Shown here: one piece after another, positions 25,318 through 36,066 of the stretch
How the letters are laid out: the number at the start of each line of letters is the position of its first letter
How positions within the stretch are numbered: the first letter of the stretch is position 1
DNA from: Nissolia schottii
Lineage: Eukaryota; Streptophyta; Magnoliopsida; Fabales; Fabaceae
Assembly: GCA_003254905.1 (NCBI GenBank)
Contig: QANU01002233.1
Span: 27,311 to 91,310 of the forward strand
Direction of reading: 5' to 3'
Length of the DNA: 64,000 bases
Program-made: the position numbers and the translations under genes
The notes under the pieces: generated by a model
What the model saw: the letters and a program-made list of their open reading frames with translations, nothing else
Databases searched by the model: none
What the model was told of the DNA's origin: nothing

Positions 25318-26832
25318 TGACATACACCAAAACGTCATTAATTTCAATGTGTGATCAAATAATAATTTATAAAGCTAAATTAACCCCAAAAACGTAGTAA
25401 AGGGGGCTAACCTAGGTCGTCTCTCAAGGAAGCAATTAGAACCAATTAAAAGTTACACTAAATTGGGGGGTTTGAATTAATTGAATATAAATAAAAAGAG
25501 AGCAAAACGAAAGTAAGTCAATAATAATAAAAAGCAATACCCTGCATACGGCGTTTCTAGATCAATGATTAATTGTCATTGGTTCCTAATTAATTATTCA
25601 TAAGGAGGGATGTTGTTTATTAGTTGAAATCTCTAACTAATACGCAATTCACCTAAGAGACTACGATCGTCAATCCCCTAAGCATTTATTAATATAGGAA
25701 TTAAAACTAAGATCTCAGCATTAAAAACCTATATCAATTATGTTCCAATTGCACAACCTAATTAAATCTAATTAGTTTCCCAAAATGTTCCCAAATCCTA
25801 AATCAATAAATCCTACAATCGTCAAGATCTATCAACCTAGAATTAACCCTAACCAATAACATGCAATCGCTATATTACCAATCAAGGGCGGAACAAATCA
25901 TGAATAAACATTAAGCACAAGACCTCGAATTAATCCTAATCTAGAATTACCGCATGCAAGATATTAAGAAACTACTCCTCCATGGATGGAGGATAAAAAC
26001 TCATAATAAATAAATAGAAGAAGAGAGTGGAAAATAACGGAGAATTAAAATAACAAAACCTGAATTAGAGAATGGAAGGAATTCGCAAATAGTTGGGAGC
26101 TTGCGTTGTCAATGCGAGCGCTCCAACAATCCTTGAATAACTAAGAACTAAGCACTACTAACATAAACCTAAAGTGCATAAAATAAAAGAGAAAAGTGCA
26201 GAAAATAAAAGTGGAGGCTGAGTATGAAGTTCTCTCCAAGTTGTTGAGAGAGGATATTTATTTGTAGAGGATTGGCTAAAAGTGGAAGTAATTCTCGCAC
26301 TTTTGCACAGCAGTCAGTAAAATCGCGATAACTTCGGCTACAGATATCGGATTGAGGTGATTCAAATCTCCAATTAAAGCTAAGAGATAGATCTACAACT
26401 TTGTAGTTGAGGTCAAATCGAGATTCAATCTCCATCCTGGCGCAAAATCCGTGGCAAAGTCAGCATTAAAAATCCTCAGCAAATCTTTGACCAAATCTTT
26501 TTGAATTTGAATTTAATCTTGAATTTATTGGTCTCAATCTTCTCTTCAAATCTCTTCTTTGAAATTTATATCTTATCAAATCTCCTTCAAATCCTCAATG
26601 ATCCTCTTGACAATTTATTTTCTGCAATTAAAATAAGAAAAACTAAAAAAGAATAAAAGAAATCTACACATTAAATTTTAAGATAAAGTAGTGCTTAAAA
26701 TTACATTTTTCTAAATTTCTCACAAAAGAGGATAATGTGCAAAACATATTAATTAAGCATTAAAATTACACATTTTTAGTATACAATGTTCAATTATAGA
26801 ATAATAAAATAGGGTACAAAATACACCTATCA
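25318..26832 (-). mobile_element. Solo LTR C, minus orientation, 1,515 bp
   Basis: On the plus strand it begins TGACATACACCAAAACGTC and ends GTACAAAATACACCTATCA, the reverse complement of the LTR at 15712-17221. Perfect CCGCC target copies at 25313-25317 and 26833-26837. It sits in the GGACGCCGCC tandem tract of the A 3' LTR. Confidence 0.92.
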
Positions 26833-27140
26833 CCGCCCTCGGGCGAGCGGATTTCCTCAGGTATGCAAGATTCAATACAGGCATAAGGACATGACATGAC
26901 ATGTACACGACACGGAGGACGCTGCCCCCGGGCAAGTGGAACCCTCAAGCATTCAATATGCCATACATGAACATGACACGTGCATGTGATACATACATGA
27001 AATATGAATATGCTATGACACGTGAATAGGAATGATATGTATAGGTGCTATTTGAATATGAGCATGATATGATACAGAGGAGGCTGCCTCCGGGCAAGTC
27101 GACCTCAGGCATGAATATGATATGTCTATGTGATACGGAG

Positions 27141-27144
<4 letters not shown>

Positions 27145-27171
<27 letters not shown>
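27145..27171. repeat. (TA)n microsatellite in LTR A
   Basis: About 13 TA units; the matching place in the first LTR A copy (17370-17383) has a much shorter run. Confidence 0.9.
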
Positions 27172-27172
<1 letters not shown>

Positions 27173-27236
27173 CTACATGAACATGACGATATGTGTATGT
27201 GGTATGTGCATGGAATATGTGGATGATTATGTATAT

Positions 27237-29656
27237 TGTAACATCCCGCTAATTTCTTAGTGAAAATTTCCCCAAATAACTGCTAGTAGACTGTTCGCTG
27301 AGTTGATTGTGTGAATTAACTGGTAAAGGTCAGTAGAAATTTCTCTGTTGGGATTTGATAAATTATGCTAACACTCAAATGATTCCTCTCGAACACATGG
27401 ATGAGAAACTTAAAGTGTTGGAAAAACGGAAATCGGTTCGGTTTCGGACGATTCCGCAGACACTAGAACAGTCCCGTTTAGCCCCGTCTAACCAGTAGAA
27501 CTGAGCAGAGAGTCTCAAGTCTCTGGGAATCCAACTTGTACCGGGAGAACGTCTCAAATACCTGAGATTAGCCCCACAACCTTATTGGAAAGTTTGGGAG
27601 ATAGCGAAACCGCAAGCGGAACGGTTGTCCGCAGACGCGGGAGCTTAACGATGTATGAAAGGTATCTGTGAAAGATACTCCTCCGAAGAAAAATTCACAA
27701 ACACCTTCTAAGAATAATACTCTTAGGAAGAAGGAAATTAGAGGATCGCGACGGTATAAGCAGAATATTTTTCAGACGACCGTGCACGACGCACCGGGAT
27801 GCGAACGATCAAAAACGAGCGAAACGGGACCGGGGTGGGACCCAATCTGATTCAGCACGTGGGGAAGGCAGATTTCTCAAGAAAAATAATTAAACATGCC
27901 TTGATGTGACTTGATTTGACATTAGGATTATCCAAACTAATTAAATAATTAGAAAATTAAATAAAAAGGGCATTTTGGTAATTTTGGGGCAAAGGTGATA
28001 TGCACAGGGAGTGAACCCAAAATGATGAATTGCATCATGGAAAATGTGGACCAGGTGGATCAACTTGAATGAGAGTTCTTTGGAGTGTTTTGTTTGATAT
28101 TTTGTCTTGCAAATAAATGGCCATGCCATGGGATTTTTGTTGATCGTTATTCAGCTCGTTTTTAGCATTAGATGACACCATTAGTTAGCATTAGTTGGTG
28201 TTCATTATTTAGTTTTCAGTTTTGTTTTGGATAATAAGAGAATAAGTCAGAGTTAGTGCGTTGTTTTGCATTTAGTTGGTTCTTAATGGGCAGCCAATTG
28301 TTGAATGCTTAGCCATAGGTTACAAAGCATCTTTGGCTGAATGTTAATGCAATTATAGTGCCTTTAGGGTGGATTTTCGGTTAGGGTTTTTGGAGCATCC
28401 TTTAGGAGTTCATTTTTGTGACTTTTGGTATTATGTAACACAAATTGGCAAGCTATATAAGGCAGCCAAAGTGGTAATACGAAAATAAAATAAGATTCAG
28501 CATTTTCTTTGATTTTTATCAAACTTATTTGTGAGAGTGATTCTCCTAAATTCTTGAGTGATTTCAAGAAGTGAGATTATCAGAGGAACTAACCAAATCC
28601 TTTGTGTGTTTTGTCTCAAATTGGAGTGATTCCAATTCATTGGTTAGCTATCAAATTCCGCTGCCTACATTTCTCTTAGTTTTGCTTGGCAAAACTAATT
28701 TTTCTAGCCAAGTTCATCAACCAACAAATTGAAAGTTAATTTGTTGAACGACGTGTGTTAGTTCGTTGAAACAATAACTTTGGTTCTCATCAGGAGACGA
28801 GTACCTTCGCACCGGCACGCCTACCAGATGAGCCTGATCGTTCTCCCAGGCAGAGGCTTGGAGCCTCAGGTACATCGTCACTGAACCCCATCTGGGTTGA
28901 CGAGCGTCCAGGGAGTAGCAGCAGGGATTCGATTCGCCTCAAAGGCGATGAGGAGATGCCTCATTCGGAGCCAGAGCAGACTCCTACACCGGCCCCAACG
29001 CCAGTTACAGATCCAGGTGTGTCCACCCCGACGGTTCGAGGTCGAGGTCGCAGGACCACTGCCCGGAAGAGGATACTGACTGCTCGGCCACATCGCTTCG
29101 TCCCACGCAGTTTCTCGGCGGTGATAGACCTGAGCAGCAGTGAGGAGGAGCCCCTGGAGCGCCTAGGAGACTCTGAGTAGGTGGCGGATAGCCGGACCCG
29201 AATGCAGGGATACGATTTTTTACTGTGCACGAAGCAAGTGGTGCCGCTCGTGTACGTAGTTTTTCTTTTAGTTAGTGTGTTTGTCTATTACTTGAACTGA
29301 TGTACATTATTCTTAGACTGTACAGAATTATGTATAAACTTATGTATTATAATATAATGGTATGTTATGTGTATTCGGGCCCCTATGTGTATTTTCTGCC
29401 GATAAAGCTCCACGCTACAGGTATGTACTTGCACTCTCTTATCTTTTAGTTATGCCGCTATCCGTTGTATTATTTGCAAGGCTCATTACTTTTATATACA
29501 TGTATTTGTAAAGGAAATTTCAAATTGGCCCGTATTTTCAGTAACCCTAATTTGAGTCAGCAACCTAGAATAGTAATAGTTCACAACCCAGCATTCAACT
29601 ACCTAGCCAGGGAAACTTATGACTTAAGCATAGGCTAACTAGCTAGGGCGTTGCAG
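27237..29656 (+). mobile_element. Ty3 LTR F, split by LTR I
   Basis: It runs from TGTAACATCCCGCTAATTTC to AACTAGCTAGGGCGTTGCA. Its upstream block (about 27740-27820: GGATCGCGACGGTATAAGC, AATATTTTTC, ACGACCGTGCACGACGCACC) closely matches LTR J. Left flank TATAT is not repeated on the right. No primer site follows: gag sequence begins directly, so an internal deletion joins the LTR to mid-gag. A TTATGGATCCAG-type acceptor is not obvious in this LTR. Confidence 0.75.
27902..28792 (+). mobile_element. LTR I, probable solo LTR, about 891 bp
   Basis: It begins TGATGTGACTTG and ends GGTTCTCATCA, with TGATG/CATCA inverted termini, and has a TATA box (TATATAA) at 28454. A partial copy of the same family is at about 58604-58999, which fixes the 3' boundary. 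Flanking 5-mers (TGCCT and GGAGA) do not match, so either the left boundary is slightly off or it arose by recombination. The style of its termini resembles LTR H. Confidence 0.65.
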
Positions 29657-29964
29657 AAGCCAGAGCCAGAACAGGCAAAGAGCACAACCGGGGAAGAATG
29701 CACTGCCACTGTGTCCAAAGTGCGGAAAGGCCCACTTTGGAGAATGTTTGGCAGGACAGAATGCCTGTTACAGGTGTGGTAGGAGCATCCACTTCGCAAG
29801 GGAATGTCCAACCCTTCCCCCAAAACAGCGTGTGGGCAGGTATTAACAATGGCAGCTGAAGAGGTGCAGGAGGCAAGATTGTCTACTGCAGGGTAAGTGT
29901 CTACTTCAAGGCAAGATTTTGAATGTTTTGTACGACTCTGGAGCATCTCAGAAGACGTAATGTT
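29657..29964 (+). pseudogene. Ty3 gag zinc-knuckle and protease-start fragment
   Basis: It begins abruptly after LTR F. A frame near 29704-29820 encodes a CCHC zinc-knuckle pair (CPKCGKAHFGECLAGQ, then CYRCGRSIHFARECP). Further on, a shifted frame shows LYDSGAS, the usual protease active-site motif of Ty3 elements, at about 29928-29950. Frames change and stops intervene. It is cut at 29965 by the Sirevirus LTR. It is probably the interior of the element to which LTR F belongs, with primer site and most of gag deleted. Confidence 0.75.
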
Positions 29965-30018
29965 TGTGAAGAAGGTTCTTTTTCTAACCATTGATGGCTT
30001 GGTTTTGATGATGACAAC

Positions 30019-33003
30019 TGAAACACCCTAGCTAACTGTTTACCCGTACCTAGTAAACAATGCTCACTAGGTTGTTTTCTACCTGGTCGGACTACCCTAG
30101 TCCATAGTTATATTTCGAAAATAGTTGATTAAGAAAATAGGGACCAATTTTAAACTTTTCATTTACATCGATTAATTACTAAAATAGAACCATGCGTTGA
30201 AAAAAACAAATATAACAAAGCGTATAACAGTATAGTAGTAAAGCATCCAATATACATTCATGTGGTCCATCACATCCATCACATAGTTGTATATACAATA
30301 AGTAAGATACACATAACATGTACATAAACTAAAATACCATATACAGAACCCAAAATACATAACATCAAAATACAAGGGCTACTAGAATGCTACTCAGTAT
30401 GCCATTGGCAAAATCCTGACATCCTGCTCTCTAAGTCCATCGCCTATCATGGCCGCTCATGGTTCTGCTGGCAGCTTATCAGCATCCTCAAAATATGAAG
30501 CATCTTCAGTACCTGAAGTCATAAGGCAGTGGGAATGAGAACGGTAGGTTCTCAGTGGATATAACTTTAGTTCCTGAGTCTCGTCTCATGTTAGGTCGGA
30601 CTTCAGGCCGCTCAGAGATTTCTAAGTGAACATTCATACTAAACATCCTACTAATTATTATCTGGCCTAAGTGCTGAACGGCTTTATCTACATTACTAGG
30701 TTATAGGGGAACTACTCTTGCATACTACGTTCTCGTGCTGATTAACATTTCATGTACGTACATAGCCATATCGAGCGTCCTCTTGACGGTAATTACATAA
30801 CAGCAGAATCATCCATTACATCTACTCACACATAACAGAATGCAGAATCATACAGTACCCATACTCATGCATAACAGAATCATCAGAATGAACCTAACAG
30901 AATCATTAGAATGAACATGCTTGATATACATGCCTAACAGAATGAACATATGCATAACAGAATAAACCTGGATAACAGAATAAACCTGCTTTTGGAATAT
31001 ATGTTATTCCCACCATAACATTGCCCTCTTTTGACAATACTATGACAGAATAACCTCGCACCCTCAGTGTAGGCCCTTTTTCGACCTTCCTGCGGTGGGC
31101 TTCCACCTGCCGTGTGCCGCCTCGGGACCCCTCGGCAGTGGGCGGATATTGTAACCCCACCTTAGCTTGCCTCCTTTCGACAATGCAAAGGCGTGGTAAC
31201 CGCACACCTCCAGGTATGCCATATCGACACCACCTGTGGCGGGCTTCCACATTCAGGATGCTTCTTTGACCTCCTGATGTGGGATCATGGTTTGGCTCTC
31301 GTGATCATGGCCTCAGAATTTTCAGCATGTGGCATTTAACCTTTTCAGCATTTGGCATTTAGCCTTTTCAGCATTTTCAGCAGCATTTTCGGAATTCATT
31401 TCTTTTCAGTACCTGCAGCATGGCATACTTGTTTCCTATGGTTCATTTTAGAATCTTTACTTATCTCATAGTTATTTCTAATCCTTTAAATTTGACTTAT
31501 CATTAATGCATGGAATGCTACATCTTAGACCACAGACTACATGTGATTCATATGTTCACATACAGCATATACTTCACATATTCACATACGGCATATACTG
31601 CGTACATTTCAGTTATCAATCATGGTTATAGCATTGAGTATCAGATTATGTGCCTCAAGAGGGGTTCCCATAATACATTCGGGTCTCAGGCCGCTCAGCG
31701 AAACTATGGTCCGCTCAGCGGTTTGAGCCCTTGCGCTCAGCGCTTAAAACATTCCCGCTCAGCGATAGGAATCTTATCGCTCAGCGGTAAGAATCCCATC
31801 GCTCAACGGTCTGAAAACTTTTTAAAATATCTCCACCGACTTTTATCCTTTTATAAAAATATCTTCCCGGCCTTATCCTCATCCACGTGGACTGCAGACC
31901 GCTCAGCGGTAACCGCCTTCCGCTCAGCGCTCTGTAGTTCACGTTTGAATATTCTTGATGTATTTCGCTCAGCGGCGCCAGAGGCCGCTCAGCTGTCACT
32001 GGGCGAAACTGAAAACCGAATGCATCATTTTCTCCCATTTCTTTCCTCTTCCTTCCATGGAACCTGCTTGAGTTTTCACACATATTTTACACATATTAAT
32101 CCTATCTAATCCAGGTCACAAGACCCTTCAGAATCATCTTCCTAAGCCCTAGCATCATTTCTAACATATATAATCACATAATCAAAGAATCACCTACACA
32201 TACATATAATCACATACAATCATCCACCATCAAAGAGGTGAAGAACTAGAGTTACCCTCTTCCTAAAGAGCTTGTTGATGATGGAGGAAGGATGAAATTA
32301 AGCTTTGCTTGCTTGCTTGAGTTCTTCTTGCCAAGAAGTAAAAAACCCTTGAAATAACTATGGAAACTTAGGTTATGGAAGCTTGGTGTTCTTTCCTCCA
32401 AGTGAAGAGAAACTCACAACCTAGTCTTGCTTGTCTTCTTTATGTGTGTGAAATTAGAGGAATATAATCAAGGCAAGGATGGATTTGAGTGGTGGGCTTT
32501 GGATGGCTTTAGGTTAGGAAACGTAGGAAAACAAAATGAAAGAAAGTGTGTGTGTGTGTCTTCGGTTGGAGGGCTGGCCGTGGGAAATATGAGTCCTTTG
32601 GGTACACATATTTTCTATTTTTCTCGGTGTGTTTTCGGTCGTGTTCGCTCATTAACTATTTATGTACGGAAGTCCTAAAAATATTTCAGACATACCGTTG
32701 TAACCTATTAATTTTGCTTATTAATATTTAATTCTTTGTTGAGATATTCTCGCATTTATTTTCATATTAATGTATTTTACAGACTCCTGTGAGTCGTGAT
32801 TAAATTCTAATAATAACCTAATATCGACCCGAACGTCACTGGACGCCACGAGATCGCAAACTTATTATTTTTAACTAATATTACAGGGATTAAAATTAAT
32901 ACTTAACTTTTTATTTTATTTTCTTTTATCTTTTCTTATTCATATATTCTTAATTATTTATTATGTGACATTTTAGTGAAGGGAAAAAGACGGGGTTGTT
33001 ACA
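30019..33003 (-). mobile_element. Element G LTR (3' LTR on minus strand)
   Basis: Plus-strand ends TGAAACACCCTAGC and GGGGTTGTTACA. It contains the reverse of the acceptor-like TTATGACTTCAG (near 30515), the reverse-complement shared block at about 32640-32710 (TTCAGACATACCGTTG), and the CGCTCAGCG array at 31690-32000. Confidence 0.92.
31690..32000. repeat. CGCTCAGCG array in element G LTR
   Basis: About ten CCGCTCAGCG(G) or TCGCTCAGCG words in 310 bases, repeated at 37700-38010 in the other LTR. Confidence 0.92.
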
Positions 33004-33020
33004 TTCCACCCCCTTCGAAA
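33004..33020 (-). other. Polypurine tract of element G
   Basis: On the minus strand TTTTTCGAAGGGGGTGGAA-type purine-rich sequence lies directly before TGTAACAACCC, as for element A. Confidence 0.85.
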
Positions 33021-33123
33021 AATTTCGTCCTCGAAATTGAAAAATAAGGATAAGTCCATACCTCTCAAAATAACTCCGGATAGGCTTCCTTCATATCCGC
33101 TTCTAACTCCTATGTCTGCTTTT

Positions 33124-33500
33124 CTAGTTCCCCGTTCGCTCATACCACTTGTACCATAGGGATCTTCTTGTTCCTTGTCTGACGAATCTTATGATCAGTG
33201 ACTGAGAGACATGAAAGACATTACGGATATTGGCTAGGTTCGGTGGAAGAGCTATTCGGTACGCTACCGGTCCAATATGCTCCAGGATCTGGAAAGGTCC
33301 AATAAATCGGGGGTTCAGCTTCCTGATCTTCAAAGACCTTCCAATGCCTGTCGCCGGAGTAACCTTTAGGAAGACGTGATCTCCCTCTTGGACTCGAGCG
33401 GTCTCCTCCGATTATCTGCATAGTTATTCGGTCGGCTTTGCACTGTAAACACTCTCTTGCGCAACAGCTTCATCAATTCTTCTGTCTCTCCGGCTAGGGC
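33124..33500 (-). pseudogene. Ty3 integrase C-terminal remnant (element G)
   Basis: On the minus strand one frame reads [19 protein letters not shown] followed by [20 protein letters not shown], the conserved integrase tail of Ty3 chromoviruses. A neighbouring shifted frame upstream gives [15 protein letters not shown], also integrase. At least one frameshift (near 33330) and a loss of the tail after HVSQSL are visible. It is the 3' end of pol, which fits its place just before the polypurine tract. Confidence 0.8.
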
Positions 33501-34189
33501 TTTTACCTATTATCATCCTAATCCCCATTATTCCTGACTGTATCTTGGTCTCTTTCTTGGACATTATTCGTCTTCACTCTAAAGCTTATCAAGTTCTCCT
33601 ATATCCAATTCTTCTATATCAAGTTTTTCTATGTCTCCCATATCTTAATCTTTCCTTACTTCTTTAGGTTAAATCTGAGTTACATTCGTGGTTCTCACAC
33701 TTTAACCTCCTCATCTTCTCCTTAAGTTTGTATTCGCACTTACATCTTTATTCATGTTCTCCCTAGTTTCTCCCATGTACGTCTCTTCCTAACGACTGGT
33801 TCACTTTATTTCTATACCTCACCTCATCTTTATACCTTCTACTATACTCTTCTCTTAATTCTCTCGTTTTCCACACTTGCTCACTATCCTTTTCCTCCAT
33901 GGGTCCTCAGAACTTAGCGTCTCAAACCTTTTATTTCCCCAACAGAACGTACTCTAACACTCGTACACTCGTCCTAGTCACTTAAGTCTCTCGTCTCTTC
34001 CCACACCGTGGGAAATTATTTTCCGTAGGGATGGAAAAGGTATCCCTCTCCTTTAATCCTGCAAGGCACTTGCCTGCTCGGTCCTCGCTCTTCTATTTCG
34101 CTTACTACTGGTTAATGTCAGATTTCTTACTGACATTTCCAAAATCTAGTACTTCTCCGCCTTCATCGCCTAGTTGCGCACATCTATGT
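33501..34189 (-). other. Degenerate interior of element G, no recognisable gene
   Basis: Pyrimidine-rich on the plus strand, with many short stops in all frames. By position it replaces most of pol. I recognise no domain. Confidence 0.5.
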
Positions 34190-34440
34190 GAATGACGAAC
34201 GCCTGCACCTCAAACTTCTACTCTCTAAAAGGGTCCATACCCTGCTTCATCATGCACTTCTCGGTATTTTCGCCTTTCCATTCCTTGGCGGGATCCAACT
34301 GGTGGGTATTCGAGCAACGACTTAGCCTTTCAAAAGTCGTTGTATACTCCGCCACTGTCATCCATCTTAGTGCCAGTTCACGGAACCTCATTTTCTTTCT
34401 ACTCTCGTAGTCTTTAGGGACAATACTTGTCTACCACTAC
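34190..34440 (-). pseudogene. Ty3 gag remnant (element G)
   Basis: On the minus strand one frame reads MTVAEYTTTFERLSRC then SNTHQLDP, matching the second half of the gag domain seen in element A (TVAEYTSIFERLCRYS, then STYQLHP). Flanking sequence keeps weak similarity but is interrupted by stops. Its place between the primer site and pol remnants agrees with gag. Confidence 0.65.
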
Positions 34441-36052
34441 CTTCATGAACCGGCTTCCGATGATTTGGGCCTTCCTTTGTTTTAACCGGGGTCTGGTGGT
34501 GTCCCTCCACGCTTCTGCTACATCCTTTTCCACCTTCTGACTGCGACCTCGATTTGTTGAGTGTCAATGTCGATGGTGTTTTTAGCTACCTGTTCTATCT
34601 CCTATACCTAGTTATGGCTGCCTCCGGGTCTACAAATCTACCGAATGTACAAGGTCTGACGTTCGTAAAACTCACATACATTTGTCCATCATCTTCCTGC
34701 AATGTTGGGGCTGGCTAAGGTTAGCATGGCTGGGGTTTCATTTAGCTCAGTTCCTGGTCATGGCGAATCCTGATGCGCGAGGGTTGAATCCTTAACTATC
34801 CTTTTGGACTTCCGCAATTACTAATAGGAGTCACAAGGGTCTTATTAACTTGGTAATATGGGTGGCCTCCGCCTTATGGTGGTTTCAACCCAATCCCTGA
34901 CTCTTGGGCACGAATGCACCTATATGGGGTGGTAACGATTTGGAATCTAGCAATGCTTGGGGTACGTCTGACAGAAACCTGCCAAAGAGTTTCCACAGAA
35001 GTTTTTAACAACCAACTCTCCTTTCTAAAGAGCGAATTGAGAGAAAGGGTTTAGGGACATGGGCTAAGAAAGATTCGGGACATGGGAGGAATGGGAAAGT
35101 TATCGTTGTAGGCATTTGAGGGGTTGCTAAAAATTAATTCCCTTATGTGTGCAAGTGTTTACACTCCATTGTAAGGAGCAAATCGTGAGAAAGGGTATGA
35201 AGTTGAGAAAAGTTTGGGGAACAGGAGGAATAGGACAATTGCTGGGGTAAGTATTCGAGGGTCTACTAGGAATGACTCCCGTACGGATTTAAGTGTTTGC
35301 GCTTTCTTGTGCGCCTGTCTTCCTACCTCCCGAGTTTGTCCTTACCGTCTACCATGGTTAGTTATCCAGGGTTGGCCTTCGGCACAACGTCCAGTTGGTT
35401 GGTATGGTGTCACCGAATAGTGAGGCTAGGACTTTCACTGTCTTTGACTTAGATGGCCGTCATTCTCCTTTATGACCTACGCCCTGTCATAACTCTCGTG
35501 GTTCCTCTTGAGAAGAGTCCTCATTCTCAATTGCATCAATAGAGTGGTGCCCGGGAATCGGGACTCCTCCCTGCTCCAGATGAGGCTTGGTTTGGTCTTG
35601 CCATCCCTAAGTCTTGCCTTGAAATTTTGCCGGGACATAAGTCTGACCCTTCAAGTTCAGGCAGGAGACGTCCTCGCATTTCAGTACATTATTCTTTTCG
35701 GTTTCTGCACTTTTCTTCTCAGCTACTGCTCCTTCGTAGACGGTTTCAAAACCTGCGGCATTTGCCTTCGACGTTGTCGGGGGTTACGTCCCTTCGAGAA
35801 GTTGCTGTCACTTTCCAGGCCTGGGCCTCCTTTCTGACGGTACCTGTAACAACCTTCAAAGTAAGCACGTCATCGTGTATCAGTTCTCAAGGTAGCATGG
35901 CTGAGTAGTCACACTCACACCATTTCGGGTTGGCCAAACTCGAAAAGGGTTAATGTATCTAGGTTCAGACTATACAACTCCATAGAATGTACACCGTGAT
36001 CATGCCCGAAAGCATAGTACAGCTCAGTCCTCAGGCTCACTCGGACCAAACT
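34441..36052 (-). other. Degenerate leader and gag region of element G
   Basis: No intact frame. Probably decayed gag and 5' leader. The open frames on the plus strand (for example near 35508-35837) are antisense and lack family features. Confidence 0.45.
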
Positions 36053-36064
36053 GCTCTGATACCA
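36053..36064 (-). other. Primer binding site (tRNA-Met type) of element G
   Basis: Plus strand GCTCTGATACCA, that is TGGTATCAGAGC on the minus strand, two bases from the LTR end. Confidence 0.92.
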
Positions 36065-36066
36065 AA

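Larger units (their letters stand above)
11552..27236 (+). mobile_element. Element A: internally deleted Ty3 (chromovirus-like) retrotransposon with five nested LTR inserts
   Basis: Two copies of one LTR family (from 11552 and from 22189, both starting TGTAACATCCCAAATTTT) face the same way around a primer site, a broken gag and a polypurine tract. The interior is only about 1.37 kb: gag is followed almost at once by the polypurine tract, so protease, reverse transcriptase, RNase H and integrase are deleted. The 5' LTR hosts solo LTRs B, C(+) and N; the 3' LTR hosts E and C(-) and is truncated by LTR F at 27236. The left target would be ACAGT (11547-11551); the partner is not visible. The tRNA-Met primer site and gag type fit a Tekay/Del-like lineage. 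Confidence 0.85.
22189..27236 (+). mobile_element. 3' LTR of element A, split by E and C(-), truncated by F
   Basis: It matches the 5' LTR from TGTAACATCCCAAATTTT onward with scattered differences. Shared landmarks are the TATA box at 22691, donor-like GAG/GTGGGTAA at 22871, palindromes at 24740-24920, and a tandem tract at 25135-25317. The last roughly 1 kb equivalent (after the sequence at 17450 of the first copy) is missing because LTR F begins at 27237. Confidence 0.85.

Noticed and set aside
28878-29230. Open frames on both strands with Pro/Arg/Ser-rich products
   Set aside because: Inside LTR F, GC-richer part near the LTR end; sequence corresponds to the leader-like region of related LTRs, with no domain.
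31510-32109. 199-residue frame in the LTR of G
   Set aside because: It spans the CGCTCAGCG array and is not kept at full length in the other LTR copy (37436-37870 is differently truncated).
35508-35908. Plus-strand frames of 93-109 residues inside element G
   Set aside because: Antisense to the decayed gag and leader region; no family similarity.
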